NCBI GenBank assembly: GCA_027922465.2 | Contig: BQMF02000164.1 | Span: forward strand, 310,001 to 374,000 | Direction of reading: 5' to 3' | Length of the DNA: 64,000 nt | From: Turritopsis dohrnii | Lineage: Eukaryota; Cnidaria; Hydrozoa; Anthoathecata; Oceaniidae | Made by a program: the position numbers and the translations under genes | Shown: piece after piece, positions 11,820 through 24,280 of the stretch | Layout: each line of letters opens with the position of its first letter | How positions within the stretch are numbered: the stretch's first letter is position 1 | The notes under the pieces: model-generated | What the model was told of the DNA's origin: nothing | Databases searched by the model: none | Seen by the model: the letters and a program-made list of their open reading frames with translations, nothing else

Positions 11820-13800
11820 ATTTTCATGAAAATTTGCACAGAGCACAATTGAAAGGTGCTGAATTCGAATTTGACAATGATATTGCCAGGTTTGACTAAA
11901 ATTGGCCAATTTAGTCCAAATTTGGACCAAATTTCGAAAGTTCTTCAATTTTCATGAAATTTTGCTCGGATCACAATTGAAAGATGCTGATTTCGAATTT
12001 GACAATGATTTTGTCAGGTTTGAATAAAATTGGGCAATTTAGGCCAAATTTGGACCAAATTTCGAAAATTCTTCAATTTTCACAAAAATTTGCACGGATC
12101 ACATTTGAAAGGTGCTGATTTCGAATTTGACAATGATTTTGTCAGGTTTGAATAAAATTGGGCAATTTAGGCCAAATTTGGACCAATTTTCGAAAGTTCT
12201 TCAATTTTCATGAAAATTTGCACAGAGCACAATTGAAAGGTACTGAATTCGAATTTGACAATGATATTACCAGGTTTGACTAAAACTGGCCAATTTAGGC
12301 CAAATTTGGACCAAATTTTGAAAGTTCTTCAATTTTCATGAAATTTTGCACGGATTACAATTGAAAGATGCTGATTTCGAATTTGACAATGATTTTGTCA
12401 GGTTTGACTAAAATTGGGCAATTTAGGCTAAATTTGGACCAAATTTCGAAAATTCTTCAATTTTCACGAAAATTTGCACGGATCACATTTGAAAGGTGCT
12501 GATTTCGAATTTGACAATGATGTTGCCAGGTTTGACTAAAATTGGCCAATTTAGGTCAAATTTGGACCAAATTTCGTAAGTTCTTCAATTTTCATGAAAT
12601 TTTGCACGGATTACAATTGAAAGGTGCTGATTTCCAATTTGGCAATGATTTTGTCAGGTTTGACTAAAATTGGCCATTTTAGGCCAAATTTGGACCAAAT
12701 TTCGAAAGTTCTTCAATTTTCATGAAATTTTGCACGGATTACAATTGAAAGGTGCTAATTTCAAATTTGACAATGATTTTGTCAGGTTTAACTAAAATTG
12801 GCCATTTTAGGTCAAATTTGGACCAAATTTCGAAAGTTCTTCAATTTTCATGAAATTTTGCCCGAATACAAATGAAAGGTGCTGATTTCAAATTTGACAA
12901 TGATTTTGACAGGTTTGACTAAAATTGGGCAATTTAGACCAAATTTGGACCAAATTTCGAAAGTTCTTCAATTTTCATGAAATTTTGCACGGATCACAAT
13001 TGAAAGGTGCTGATTTCAAATTTGACAACGATATTGCCAGGTAGGTTTGATTAAAACAGGCCGATTTAGGCCAAATTTGGACCAAATTTCGAAAGTTTTT
13101 CAATTTTCACAAAAATTTGCACGGATCACATTTGAAAGGTGCTGATTTCAAATTTGACAATGGTGTTGCCAGGTTTAACTAAAATTGGCCATTTTAGGCC
13201 AAATTTGGACCAAATTTCGAAAGTCCTTCAATTTTCATGAAATTTTGCTCGAATACAAATGAAAGGTGCTGATTTCAAATTTGACAATGATTTTGACAGG
13301 TTTGACTAAAATTGGGCAATTTAGGCCAAATTTGGACCCAATTTCGAAAATTCTTCAATTTTCACAAAAATTTACACGGATTACATTTGAAAGGTGCTGA
13401 TTTCGAAGTTGACAATGATAGTTAGTTTTTGCCAGGTTTGACTAAAATTGGCCAATTTAGGTCAAATTTGGACCAAATTTAGAAAGTTCTTCAAATTTTT
13501 AAAAAAATTTTGCGCCGATCACATTTGAAAGGTGCTGATTACGAATTTTTCAGTCATTTTGTCAGATTTGACCAGAAATAGGTAATTCGGGCCAAATTTG
13601 GATCAAACTTAGAAAGTTCTACAATATTCATAAAAATTTCTACAACGCACAATTAGAAGTTGCTGATTTTGAATTTGCCAGTCATTTTATTAGATTTGAA
13701 CATGATTTGGCAATTCAGCAACGTTGTATTTTTGAGACTAAATATGTATCGTTGTGTTACGTCCTGAAGTCTTCAAGCCAAGTGGCTTCTTGTTCTACTT
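11820..13800. repeat. 128-bp tandem repeat array 2 with tail
   Basis: About fifteen 128-bp monomers (GCCAAATTTGG at 12043 and 12171, for example), alternating between variants with GGCAATTTAGG or GGCCAATTTAGG and with CATGAAA or CACAAAA. Monomers near 13470-13690 diverge as at the edge of array 1. The array ends in the same unique tail (TGTGTTACGTCCTGAAGTCT at about 13754) as array 1. Confidence 0.95.
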
Positions 13801-14339
13801 AAATAACGCAGATTAGATTTTGAAATTAATTAAAAGTCCTCTAATTTAACACGGTTCGTTCTAATGTAACAAAAATAGCATAAATTCGCCAAAAATATTT
13901 ATTTTTGGACTCGCACTGAGTTAGAAGAATAACGGTAGGTTGGGTTAATCCTGATTTAAACTTTAGAAGTAATATATGCTAGTTCTCACAGTATAATATC
14001 ATTTATATCATTTTGTGTGTGTGTAAGTGTGTGTGTGTTCTATGTGTCTCCTGGTTCCTTTGTTTTAAGTTTTCTTTTCTCCGTTGTTGTTTTCTTCGTG
14101 TGGTATTGTTAATGTAATTATAATGTTTACACCTATCTTTCATATTTTATAGCTCTTTCTTTGATTACTTTTTAACGCGCGTGACCTTTGTTTCTTAGCA
14201 TTTATAAAAATATGACTTTTACTAACCGACTTCTTGTTTATTTAATTACGAGTCAGTTCTTAGTTTATCTTAATGTGGTAAGTGCCAAAAGTCAAGTTAA
14301 TAACGTAAGTTAATAATACTTCAAATTTAGTCACTCCTT
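13801..14339. other. Unassigned AT-rich DNA with a GT microsatellite
   Basis: Contains a (GT)n-rich stretch at about 14014-14038. Otherwise no gene or repeat recognised. Confidence 0.4.
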
Positions 14340-14900
14340 AAAACTTAATGAAAACCAACAATAACTTACAATTTTTTACCTTCTTAAATTCGGATCAAAG
14401 AAAACACGCTTTTTTTTTTAAGGATTTGTTGGATTTCTGCGTAAGCAAGAAATACTTTACGATCGTCCGTATTTTTCTGATTTTTTTTTTGTTCATCTTA
14501 CTGTCCAAACCTACGCATTTTTGTTTCTTAAATTTCATTGGTTCATAAAAAAGCCGTCCCAATCGTGATTGGTGCATAATGCCCGATTTCTACGAAAGGG
14601 TGCTAATATAGCCACCTTAACTTCAATAGCGACAGTTTATTAGCTTGATTTCCGCCATGTGATCATCCGGGTATTTTACGACTTTACGTTTGCACGCCGT
14701 TTGCATAATGGCAGAGGAAACCGAAGAAACCCACATAGACTTCCACATCGATTGATCAATACTGAATAGATTTAAAAGAAGGTTTACACTTTCAAAACCA
14801 AAAGTAAAGGGTAGAAATTTATAATTATCTTACAATGATTCTACTGCGTTCATTCTTTTCTAAAAACAAGTTCTCAATGTTTTGTAAAAACAGTGTGTGC
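14340..14900. repeat. Diverged copy of a segment inside gene copy 2
   Basis: Aligns with about 52430-52790: CTTACTGTCCAAACCTA, AAATTTCAT, TATCTTA and TCTCAATGTTTTGTAAA occur in the same order. The match lies in the intron after the leader exon of gene copy 2. It shows that pieces of that duplication also occur here, though I found no exon. Confidence 0.5.
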
Positions 14901-16119
14901 AACTTTTATTTTTTGGAAAATGTATGGGATTCTTTTAAGCCCTTCTAGATACAAAATACCGTTTGTTTCATGTGTGGGCTGTAGTGCTTTTTAAGCTCTG
15001 GATACATACAGCTCAGCTCAGTTTCCTCTTCAGCTCCAACAACATACAAGGAATGTATTGTCTACCCTCTGCCTGGCTGTGCATCTCATTTTATGTTTGA
15101 TGTTTCTCTAGCTATTTCAGCTTATATAATTGTATAGTTCTTGGCTGTATTATCAATGTCCTGAGTTAGGAATGGGGACTTACTATTTACGATACCAAAT
15201 TGAAAGTTACCTTGATTGTCTGTAAATTCTAAATACTGGACATCTTTTAACGCAAATTTCTGTTTTCAGTTATAGTTAAGGTCATATTTTTCATAATCCT
15301 AATATTTGTTTACTTCTTGTGTTTGGGAAGTCTTTTCATAATTAGGAAGATTGACCGTACATACGTAATCACAGTGATATCTGAAAGCATATAAATTTGA
15401 TGTTATTTTGTTCATTAAGTTTATTAGGAGTTAATGTAAGGTTTGTATTGTGTCAGTTATGCTTTCATAATGCCCTGGCGTGTATACGTAATTAAAAATT
15501 TATTGCTTTTTAAGTGTCTGAATCAACTTTTATAATCTTTTCATGAAATTTAGTTCAGATAATGCATGTTTATAAATTAAAAAGATGGCAATGACATATT
15601 GTTACTCGAATGAAAGCACAAATTTCTGTTTTCAGTTTTGTATGTTGATTTTGTATGTATATATAGATGTATTTAGTATCATTAAAATCTACGCTTTCCT
15701 TTTTGTCCTTGTGAGTTAGGAATTCTGTTAGGAAGATTGACAAGACATTAAATTCATAACATTTACATTGACTTACATGCATACTCATTGTCTTATCTGA
15801 ATTGATCACTGAATCCTTAATATCATTTCGTACCAACAAAATAAAGAACATTATGTCATTAAGATATAATCAAGTTTATTGGTTAATCAAGTTTTGCATA
15901 GTGACAATTATGTTTTTTCCAGATTTTTGGGGAGTACATGATCAGAATTTTAATAAATATATATTGCAGATTAAACTTTTCTTAAATTTCAAGAATGTCA
16001 TAGTCTTTCTTTTTTGTAATGACAACTATATATTTTTCAGTAATAATTATTCAGCTTGATTGTACAGTTTTTTATGAAAAGCCTAAGAATGACATAAAGA
16101 AAAGCTCACTTTCTTCTTC
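14901..16119. other. Unassigned AT-rich DNA
   Basis: Frames at 15570-15851 and 15802-16059 are low in complexity and overlap on opposite strands. No homologue, splice pattern or repeat recognised. Confidence 0.35.
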
Positions 16120-16158
16120 GATTTTGCAGAAATCCTTCTGCCCGATAGGGCATCTTGT
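16120..16158 (+). repeat. Double-hairpin motif shared with 52941-52979
   Basis: 39 bp with three mismatches to 52941-52979. The second copy can form GCAGAAA/TTTCTGC, then GCCC-GTAA-GGGC. The two sites are 37 kb apart, one downstream of a tRNA-like sequence, so this may be the conserved 3' domain of a SINE. Confidence 0.5.
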
Positions 16159-17000
16159 TCTTTTTCCTTTCATGATGAATATTCTTAACTTCTCAGTCAA
16201 AATCATCCTAATATATTCTTGAGACATTCTTAAGGTCGTACCTAACTTTTTGTGCCAAGAAACAAACCATAAAACTGAAAAAGGCAAAAAAGGGTTAAAA
16301 CAAATAAGTTACAAAGATTTTTGCACCTAAAGCAATGGAGAGCCATGTGAGAGAATGTTTACATCGATAGTTACAAAAAAATGGAACCTACATATAAAGA
16401 AAAATAAATTCTGACAATATAAATTTTGAGCTCACAAAATCTTAATGTGACAATATTCTTAAGACATTCTTAACTTTTTGGCCAAGATCATCTTGAACAT
16501 TCTTATATAGCGTATTCTTTATAAAAAAGCGTGTATCCACATATTTTACACAAAAGAAAAGATAATAATATAATTAGTAGTTGTTCCTGAAACGAAGACG
16601 ATTTGTCCGATGTGAATGGTAAATTGGAGAACAAAAAGACAAAATGCTATTGATAAATGCTATTGATCGTGTTCTAAAAAGTCCAAAAGAATAAATGGCG
16701 CGAAGAAAACTGAATTTCTGTTTCGTGTACTTATTTAAGTAGGAAAACATCATTTTTTGCAGTATTACAAGTTGAATCTCTTGTGAAGTTTTAAAGCAAT
16801 TTCACATGCCATTGTATATTCAATGCAAAACTGTTCTTTTTAATTTATTTAACATTTGATAGATATTAAAAGATATTAAAAGATTAGATTCTGGCACATA
16901 CCTGTTTTAATCTAAAGGAACAAATTGGTCCGCGTCATGAATATATTATCGCTAACAGGATGCAAAATACAGCATGATATTGTCAGGATATATGGAGAAT
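16159..17000. other. Unassigned AT-rich DNA
   Basis: Repeated short phrases such as GACATTCTTAA (16222 and 16460) and TTCTTATATAG-like motifs, but no recognisable gene or element. Confidence 0.35.
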
Positions 17001-18060
17001 CCTGCAACATGCAACATACAGAAAAATTTGAAAGACGTTGAAATGCAACGCTAGACGAATGAAATACTGTCAATGTAAATCAGTTACCTACGACAAAAGA
17101 CATTAAATTGATTTTCGCCACTCCAGCATACAGCCAAATCGACTGTGTAAGGGTGTCTTTGGCTGATTTCATCTTTTCGTAAACACATAACAGAAATATC
17201 CTGCAATGAAAATAACAAACAACTCGATATAATCAACAGCCATACAAACCATGCCAGTAAAGTTCACCTCAACACTCATTCAAGACTGCACTTTTGTACT
17301 TGGCTGTATCAAACAAGAAAGTTCAGTTGCTGAGAATAATGGACTTGGAGATTTGAAAGGGTATTAGCTCAGATAAATAATACCTTGGATGGAGGAATAA
17401 TTATCTATGGAAATTTCAACATCAATGCTACTTTTAAACCGACAAATTTGAAAAATCTTTGACTTTGACTAGTATCGTGACCAAACACGTTACGGTTAAA
17501 TGCTCATCCATCATATCTTTGCAAACGTTCCTGAAAAAGTAGGATTATTTTCTGTTAAGGAATCCGTGACAACTACGCATAATTTATCATCACAAACATG
17601 TAGAATGACCTTACTGCGATACAAGATCATATGCAACTTAAAAACGTCAGTTCTATTCATTTACATGTAGTATGCGATCCATCTGAATTCATTCAACTTT
17701 CTGATAGGCGAGTGTATCAACCGTGACGCCCCTCTCAAAAAATTTATAGTAATCAGACCACCCAATCTTATGCAATTGCACGTAGCGCACCTAAGATCTT
17801 TTCTGTGTGAACTCCAGGCTTCCTGACTTTGAAAGAAATTACAAATATCGACGTCCAGCATCAAGAAAAGTAAACGTGACTTTTAAAGGCATCTTAGTGG
17901 ACCTTAGATATCAGGCAAACGATTCACAAGCCATTACAAGAAAGTAACGCCCAAATTGGAGAAGATTTAAGCTAAATAATCACTTTAACCAGGTAGCAAA
18001 AAAATTGGACGGCTAAAACACTGTTACAGAAAGTGACCTTCATCAACTATTGCATGATTT
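17000..18060 (+). pseudogene. Decayed LINE endonuclease/RT-region remnant
   Basis: Near 17412 the frame reads YGNFNINATFKPT, matching the GDFNIN motif of LINE apurinic-type endonucleases. About 60 nt further, in another frame, it reads IVTKHVTVKCSSII, as in the region before the catalytic DH. Many stops and frameshifts are present. Downstream sequence to 18060 may be the start of the RT region but is too decayed to call. Family assignment (CR1/L2-like) is inference. Confidence 0.55.
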
Positions 18061-18105
18061 ATCTGAATACAACAATAAGCACTTCATGCTAACATTAAAA
18101 TCATA

Positions 18106-18503
18106 CAGGGTGTCTCAAAATGATTGAAACCAGAAAATAAGATAGAAATAGAAATAAGTAGAAATTTTCAAAACCTAACAAATCTTATGAGGGGAAAGCC
18201 TTTGAAAAAGATCTTTCTTATGCTTTATTTTTCGCACATGGAGGGAAAAGGATAAAGAATAATCGAAGAAAGAAAATACGAAACCGATCGTTAAATTTTT
18301 AAAAGTCAATTATCACAAGATTTAATGACTTATCACTCTTTGTTTCAAGGTGTTGAATTCATTGAAATAAAAGATTACAATTTGCTGTGAGAATTCTACT
18401 CCGATGGATGGATCTCCTAACATAACATTTATTATATTTCGAAATATGACTTTGCTACAAAATAGGACATCTTCTTTGGTTCCAGTTATTTTGAGACACC
18501 CTG
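18106..18503. mobile_element. TA-flanked MITE (Tc1/mariner-like)
   Basis: Inverted ends CAGGGTGTCTCAAAAT at 18106 and its complement ending at 18503, 398 bp apart, flanked by TA on both sides (18104-18105 and 18504-18505). The ends and TA duplication fit a non-autonomous Tc1/mariner-type element. It sits at the edge of the decayed LINE. Confidence 0.75.
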
Positions 18504-18870
18504 TATACAAAGAAATGAGACTTCATTTAAGCGGTAAAAACATTGTGGAATCAACAATATCAGGTAAATCATCAACTAAATTACGAAGTAAAAGCAGATG
18601 AAAACTTTCTCACATTATTAAACAACATAAAAGTGTTACCAAATCTATGTAGATTCTTTTGTTCTTTTATTAATACAGAAAGTTGACACACAAAAGAATC
18701 TGGTTGAATGTTTGCTTACCTGGATAGTCGTTAGATCCAACAGCATAGTTTACTATGGATAAATTCCATGATCGTGTATACTGTTTAAATACTGTATATG
18801 ATCCTTTATTTCGTAATAATTAATTACACTGTCAATTTTCCTGACAAACAAGATTGGGAATACATATTAT
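18504..18870. repeat. Partial copy of unit B
   Basis: About 18660-18860 aligns with 38500-38690: CTGGTTGAATGT, TACCTGGATAG-like, CTATGGAT.AATTCCATGATC, ACTGTTT.ATACTGTAT, CACTGTCAATTTTCCT. No coding exon confirmed. Confidence 0.55.
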
Positions 18871-19319
18871 TTCAATTAATGCTTTGCAACAAATTAAGCA
18901 ACATTACTACTAACGTCTGACCTTTACCTCTTAAATAAACGTGATTGTGATGTAGCTATGCTAGTGCTGCATCATTTCAAAACTTTATGTCGCTAATTTA
19001 TCTAAGATTCTGAATGCGACCTAGTTCTTGCTAATATAAAAACCGTGCATTAAGGCACGGGTAAAACTGTATGAGTCATGTGACAGTCTGTATTTTCTAT
19101 GTGTGACGTTTTTGTGTATTATTCTGTATTTTTGCTTTGACGAGGCCTTCACTTACTTTCTCAAGATAAACATGGCGGCTTCTATTCAAGGGCTGTTTCT
19201 ATTTACGGATGACTTTTGTTTATTTTTTTAAAACTATGGCAATGCTACAAAGATATTGTACTGTTCTCGTTCAATTGTAAATAAGATGTGTAAGACGAAA
19301 CGTTTAAAGTCTACAACTT
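18871..19319. other. Unassigned DNA
   Basis: No gene seen. CATGGCGGCTTCTATTCAAG (about 19172) recurs as CATGCGGCTTCTATTCAAG at about 19888, just outside the inverted repeat below. Confidence 0.35.
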
Positions 19320-19833
19320 GAAGGATTTGTTTAATTATAAAAGTAAAAACAAAATACGCAATTTTGTTCATGTTGAGTAGACGTTTCGGTGTGACCATGA
19401 TCACTAGTAAACTCTGATTTACAAATCTTTACATGCAACGTTTATACATAACTTTACAATTGAATGACATTTAAAACATCTCCAACGGATACGATGCCAC
19501 ATTTATGTTTAAGGTGGCAGCCCCCTCTTCGTTTTGTGGCAAGCGTCGCAGAAATCCATTAGAAAACGAACACTGAAAACCGCATTAAAAAAGGACACCC
19601 TGTTTTCAAGATGTTGACTCTTTCCTGACACTATATTTGAAATACCTTAGCAACGCCCCTAGCAACGGGAAACTCTTATAAAAAACTGCCAGAAAGTGAC
19701 GATTTCTCCGCATTTTTAAGTATATATATCGAATTTGTTTTTCCATGCTCTTATCGACACCTAAACGTCTAGTCAACATGAACGAAATTGCGTGTTTTGT
19801 TTTTACCTTTTATAATTGAAGGATTCGACTTGA
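19320..19833. repeat. Inverted-repeat element (about 75-bp arms)
   Basis: Arms at about 19325-19398 and 19756-19830 are complementary. For example AAACAAAATACGCAATTTTG matches the complement of GAAATTGCGTGTTTTGTTT, and GTTGAGTAGACGTTTCGGTG matches the complement of CACCTAAACGTCTAGTCAAC. Probable foldback transposon remnant; family unknown. Confidence 0.65.
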
Positions 19834-21499
19834 GAAGGATTGAGAAGGAATTACTTCATAACAACGAAACATTTCTTTTATTCTCGACATGCGGCTTCTA
19901 TTCAAGCGGGATTTTATTTTTGATGTTTGTGCTCAACGGTATGGGAGATACATAATCAGTGACATAGGAGGACACACCAAGATAACGTTTTAAATCCCAC
20001 GTGTACATTGAGTAAACCGATGCCATAGAATAAAAACCATACCGCGATATAACTCAATTTTATACTTGTTCAATATGTTCGTCATTTGATGAATTCTTTT
20101 GTCTTAACACATAATGATGCAGTTTGAAACGTAGCTGAAAAATGATACTAAATCTCTCAAACCACACAAACATCTCAAATTGCAACATTTGAATTTCATT
20201 AAAAAAGTCAGCCAAGAAAGTACGTAGGAACCGTAGTAGACCACGATCTGTGTGTTGATATTGTTTCAGTTCGTGGTGCACTTCCGCGATCTGGGAGAAA
20301 AAAAATTCAGAAAAGACTCATTCTTACTTGTATTCTGCAAATTTAGAAAGTTCCCACGTTTTCATCCGGCAGTTTTTGAGAAAGAAACCATTAAAGTTGC
20401 TAAAATTACGCCATATATCTTTATTGAGGCAGGGATGTGTGAGGAGATGGATAATGAACGGCTTGAAGATCTAAAAAATCTATTGTTGTTTCTTTTGTGT
20501 CGTTATTGTGTCAGCTACCGTTTGATGTTCTAACTCTGTTATCAGCGGGAAGATTAAAATGGCTAATGATAAGTCGTATGTCGTAGGGGAACTGAAACTT
20601 AATTGCGTATTTTAACTGTGTTTTCAAAACTCTAAAACGTGCCTAGCAAGGAAAAAGATTGCTGAGTTATCATAGATTTAAATGTGCCTGGACTCTCGAC
20701 GTACCAAAGGGGAAAAACTATAAAACACGTGGGTAAAAGCTCTAAGGCGAACACTTCATGTTGTTAAAAAGTGAGTGCTTCAGGACTCAATTCCTGCTAT
20801 AGATAAAGTCTGGAAGTGTTGTAAATAAGTGTAATGGCATCTTTGATGACCATAGATTGCATTTAAGTTGATTATTAGTAGCTGCACTTTGTATTTTCAA
20901 GCGGCACTTGGATAGAAGTTACTGCTGTAAACAGACTGAATTTGTTATTATGTAAATATTCCTTTTATATCTGATGGAATAATTGTCTTTTCAGTTTAAA
21001 TTTCTATTCAGTAAGTTATTGGCAATATTTATAGGGATGTTTCAAAGAAATTAACGTGTGTATGTCGTGTATGTGCCAATAAAATAAAGACTTGTGACAA
21101 GTATAAGAATCCGAAGAAGGTAATGGATATAAGATGAAATACTCAAAGCTATTTGGGCATAATTTGACAGAGGATATTCCAACAGTTCATCCATATTTTA
21201 TTTATGAAGAATGCAAATCAAGAAATCAAGTGGAAATTACATGTTGCGTGAGGGTGAATTGTCAAGATTTGATGGTGGTGAACCAAAAATCTCAACAATA
21301 AATAGTCCAGGATTTGGAGTTATGTTTGAAGTTAAAAAGAACAGACATTGTATGTAAAACATAGCACAAGCCACAAATGGCTGTAGGAGAAATTGCCGAA
21401 AATCTTGGATTTATATAAAAAATAATGCAATGGAATGAAAGAGAAAAATATTGATGTGTGTGTCAAAAAAAGTAGACTTGATATTTTGAGCGAAGATGT
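19834..21499. other. Unassigned DNA; one exon-like frame
   Basis: On the minus strand an open stretch of about 78 codons runs from a strong acceptor (TTTTTTTCTCCCAG, ending about 20294) to a GTATAA donor near 20063. It predicts helix-rich, Phe-rich sequence (FLADFFNEIQMLQF). It lacks a paralogue in the window, so it may be chance. The rest shows nothing. The CACTA element inserted after 21499. Confidence 0.35.
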
Positions 21500-21640
21500 C
21501 CCAGTGGGCACACGTCGTCCTACGGACGTCCCGAGGACGGAAGATTTACGTCCCCTCGTCCCGGTCCACAGAGGACGTCCATAGGACGTCCACATTTGGA
21601 CCAAAAAAGTGAGGGACGTCCGGTAGACGTCCCATAGACG
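21500..21640. repeat. Left terminal and subterminal repeats of the CACTA element
   Basis: The 13-bp terminal repeat is followed by about eight GACGTCC-type motifs, many in the palindromic form GGACGTCC. They are probable transposase binding sites by analogy with plant CACTA elements. Confidence 0.8.
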
Positions 21641-24280
21641 TCTTATTTGAACCTCATTTTTAGCGGGAAACTAAAGGCGCCAATAGTACGTACAAACAGG
21701 CGGCTTGATAAGACAAAAATATTGCGAGTGGTTAAACCCAGTATACGCCTCGACACTGTAAAACTCAATTTCTTTCAAGTGAAAGTTGTTTAATTTTTTG
21801 TGTGAAAAAGATTATTTTTGTTTGCGAATACTAATATTCAGTAACAGAAGTGGTTCGGACGGCAGAAACCGAAAGAAGACGCCGCTACGTGTTGTTAATT
21901 TTTGCAGATTTGTTGTGTAAGTTCTTTTTAATTATGATTGTCTGTGTTCATTGAGGTGTAAAAAAATAAACCGAAAGTACTTCGTTCAACCATAATGGAT
22001 GCTGTGCTACAAAGATAACAAGAAGCTAGTAAAAAGGTCGCACTGTGGAAACAAATAGCTTTTTCCATTTTTTTAAATGCAACTTTTGAATGTATTGTTG
22101 TTGCTATCGAAGAAGAGGGTCGTTCTTAGAGCAGACGTAAAACTGGCATCCATTTTTTTCTGGAACAGCTAAGTTGTTTACATTTTTATTTCGATATCGT
22201 TTCGTGTGTTTGGGTTATAGTACTGATATAGTATATGATGAAGACAAAGATCTTTGAAGCCATGCATAAAAATTGATTTTAGCTACCTGGATATGTATTG
22301 ATCTTAAAAAGTCTTTAAAAGGATCATTCTTAAAAAGAATCTCATTGCATTGTTGCAGAATGGGAATAATCAAGACATTGTGGGAATTCCTTTTGAGTTT
22401 TTTGTATAATAGATTGACTTTGACTGACAATGAAGCTAGCTATATTTGAAATATATTTGATTTTGCAGTTTTATGTCTTATATTTTACAGGGTCCCTGTT
22501 GTTGTGAATTTCTTGTCGTACGTCTTCAAACTGTAAGTATTGATTATAAACGACGCTGGTCAACCTCGTAGTTTGTACAAGAGGGTAACAGGGTAGTACT
22601 CAGGGGCCATGGTGAGTTAGTTAGTCATACTGGGTATGTAAGGGGACATACAGGGTATGTTTGGAGGTATATAGGGTATTACGAGGGGCTTACGTGTATA
22701 TATGCAAAGTGATGAAAGACGGAAAGTTAAGCTAAAAGAAATCACCACCCGTTATCCATAATCCCCGTAGTTTATTTATTTTTCGAGTTTTGATTGCACA
22801 AAAGGGAAATTGTCTTTTTCAATAAAACATTGTCACTAATAAATCCCCTCATACACCCCTGTACACCGGTACAGGGTTTAAAGAAGATTAGGTTTTTGCA
22901 CCTCGTACTATCCTGTTTGCCCTGTACGAATTTTGTGGGTTGTCCAGGGTTGTGATTATAATACTGATTGTGGATTTTCCTTTTATTTACCATTGATCCA
23001 CTTAGTACAAGACATTGTCATAATCATAAAATCATAATAAAATCTTTTTGTCATTTTGTTTTCATAACACAACGAACTGCGACACAACGTAATATTGCCA
23101 GAAATGTTTTTGCATTAGTTATTGTGTTAAGGTGTCCATCTATGTAAGAATTTATTTTTTTGCATTGATCATTTGCATTAATGTTTTAGTGCGTTTGTGT
23201 GCATTGGCTTTAGCATCTTGCTGTCATGTCTCAGAAAGAAAGAAAAGAAAGGTATGCATGACAATGATGAATAAGATTTTTGATTTATTATATATTATGT
23301 ATATTATATCGTCAAAGTAATTAGAATTGATGATAGCTAAGCTTGATAAACATTAGCAGGGGTTGATAAAATTTATATGTTTATACATTGACATACAGAA
23401 TAATTTTTAGCATATGGTACGTCAATTATTATTCAGTATATGTTACAGATCAAATAGGTCTTATGAAAATAAGTTCATCGAACAGAATTTTTATTATCAA
23501 TCTTGATATTCATTTTACACTCTTTCAGTAAGGCCATAGTTATTTTATGCGTATTATTTGTCCGAAAAATCATAATACGGGCAGGTTATGCTGAATGAAG
23601 TATTAAATAACTATGGCCTAATATTTGTTTACTTATGATACACATAATTTGTCGACCCCTGATTAAGTATATATGAGATGTTGTTCTGAACAAGACCTCG
23701 AGAGTGTTCTACCTTGAGTGAACAAAATTTTGCGATTTTTGCCAAAAACACTTGGTCAACCGCGAAATTAAATCCACACTTAATTGAACTTTGAAGAACT
23801 TATTTGTTAAAGTTTTTTTAAGGGGGAGTGTAAAACAGACATAATTTTCAAATATTCTTTCTCTGTTTACATGATAAGCATGATAAAGACTAAAAAACAA
23901 TTTTTAATCAATTTCTATTATTATCTCCCTGATTAAATGTACTTTTCACATTCTTGAATAGGTGAACAATTTTCTAATTAGTGGATTGCTCAGCCTTTTT
24001 CTCTTCGTTTTGTTGATACTTCCCACATTTATAGCAATGCTTGTTGTCCGATTTCGAGACCGATTTGTTCATCTTTTGGCTCCATGTAAAGAAGATGAGG
24101 ATTAACCAATGAAGTTGAAAACAAGGGAAAAGACAGAAACGTTTTTGATTTTCATAAGTAAATGTTAAATATTACATGTAGTTATTTTGAGAAGAAAAGT
24201 AGGGTCCCTCCAAGTTATGCTTTAAATTTGATTTATTTTTAAAATTACTTTTTTTTGCTTGTCCGCGAAATTAAATCAAT
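21641..24280. other. CACTA element, region upstream of the transposase frame
   Basis: No exon could be assigned with confidence, though 5' transposase exons may lie here. A 15-bp perfect inverted repeat AGGCCATAGTTATTT (23531-23545 and 23605-23619), with inner arms CGTATTAT/ATAATACG, forms a compact foldback insertion. Confidence 0.5.
23531..23619. repeat. Small foldback element inside the CACTA transposon
   Basis: 15-bp perfect arms AGGCCATAGTTATTT and complement, 89 bp end to end, with a second nested 8-bp pairing. Probably a nested MITE. Confidence 0.7.

Noticed and set aside
11613..11948. Protein-like frames across the 128-bp arrays
   Set aside because: They are translations of tandem repeats and microsatellites.
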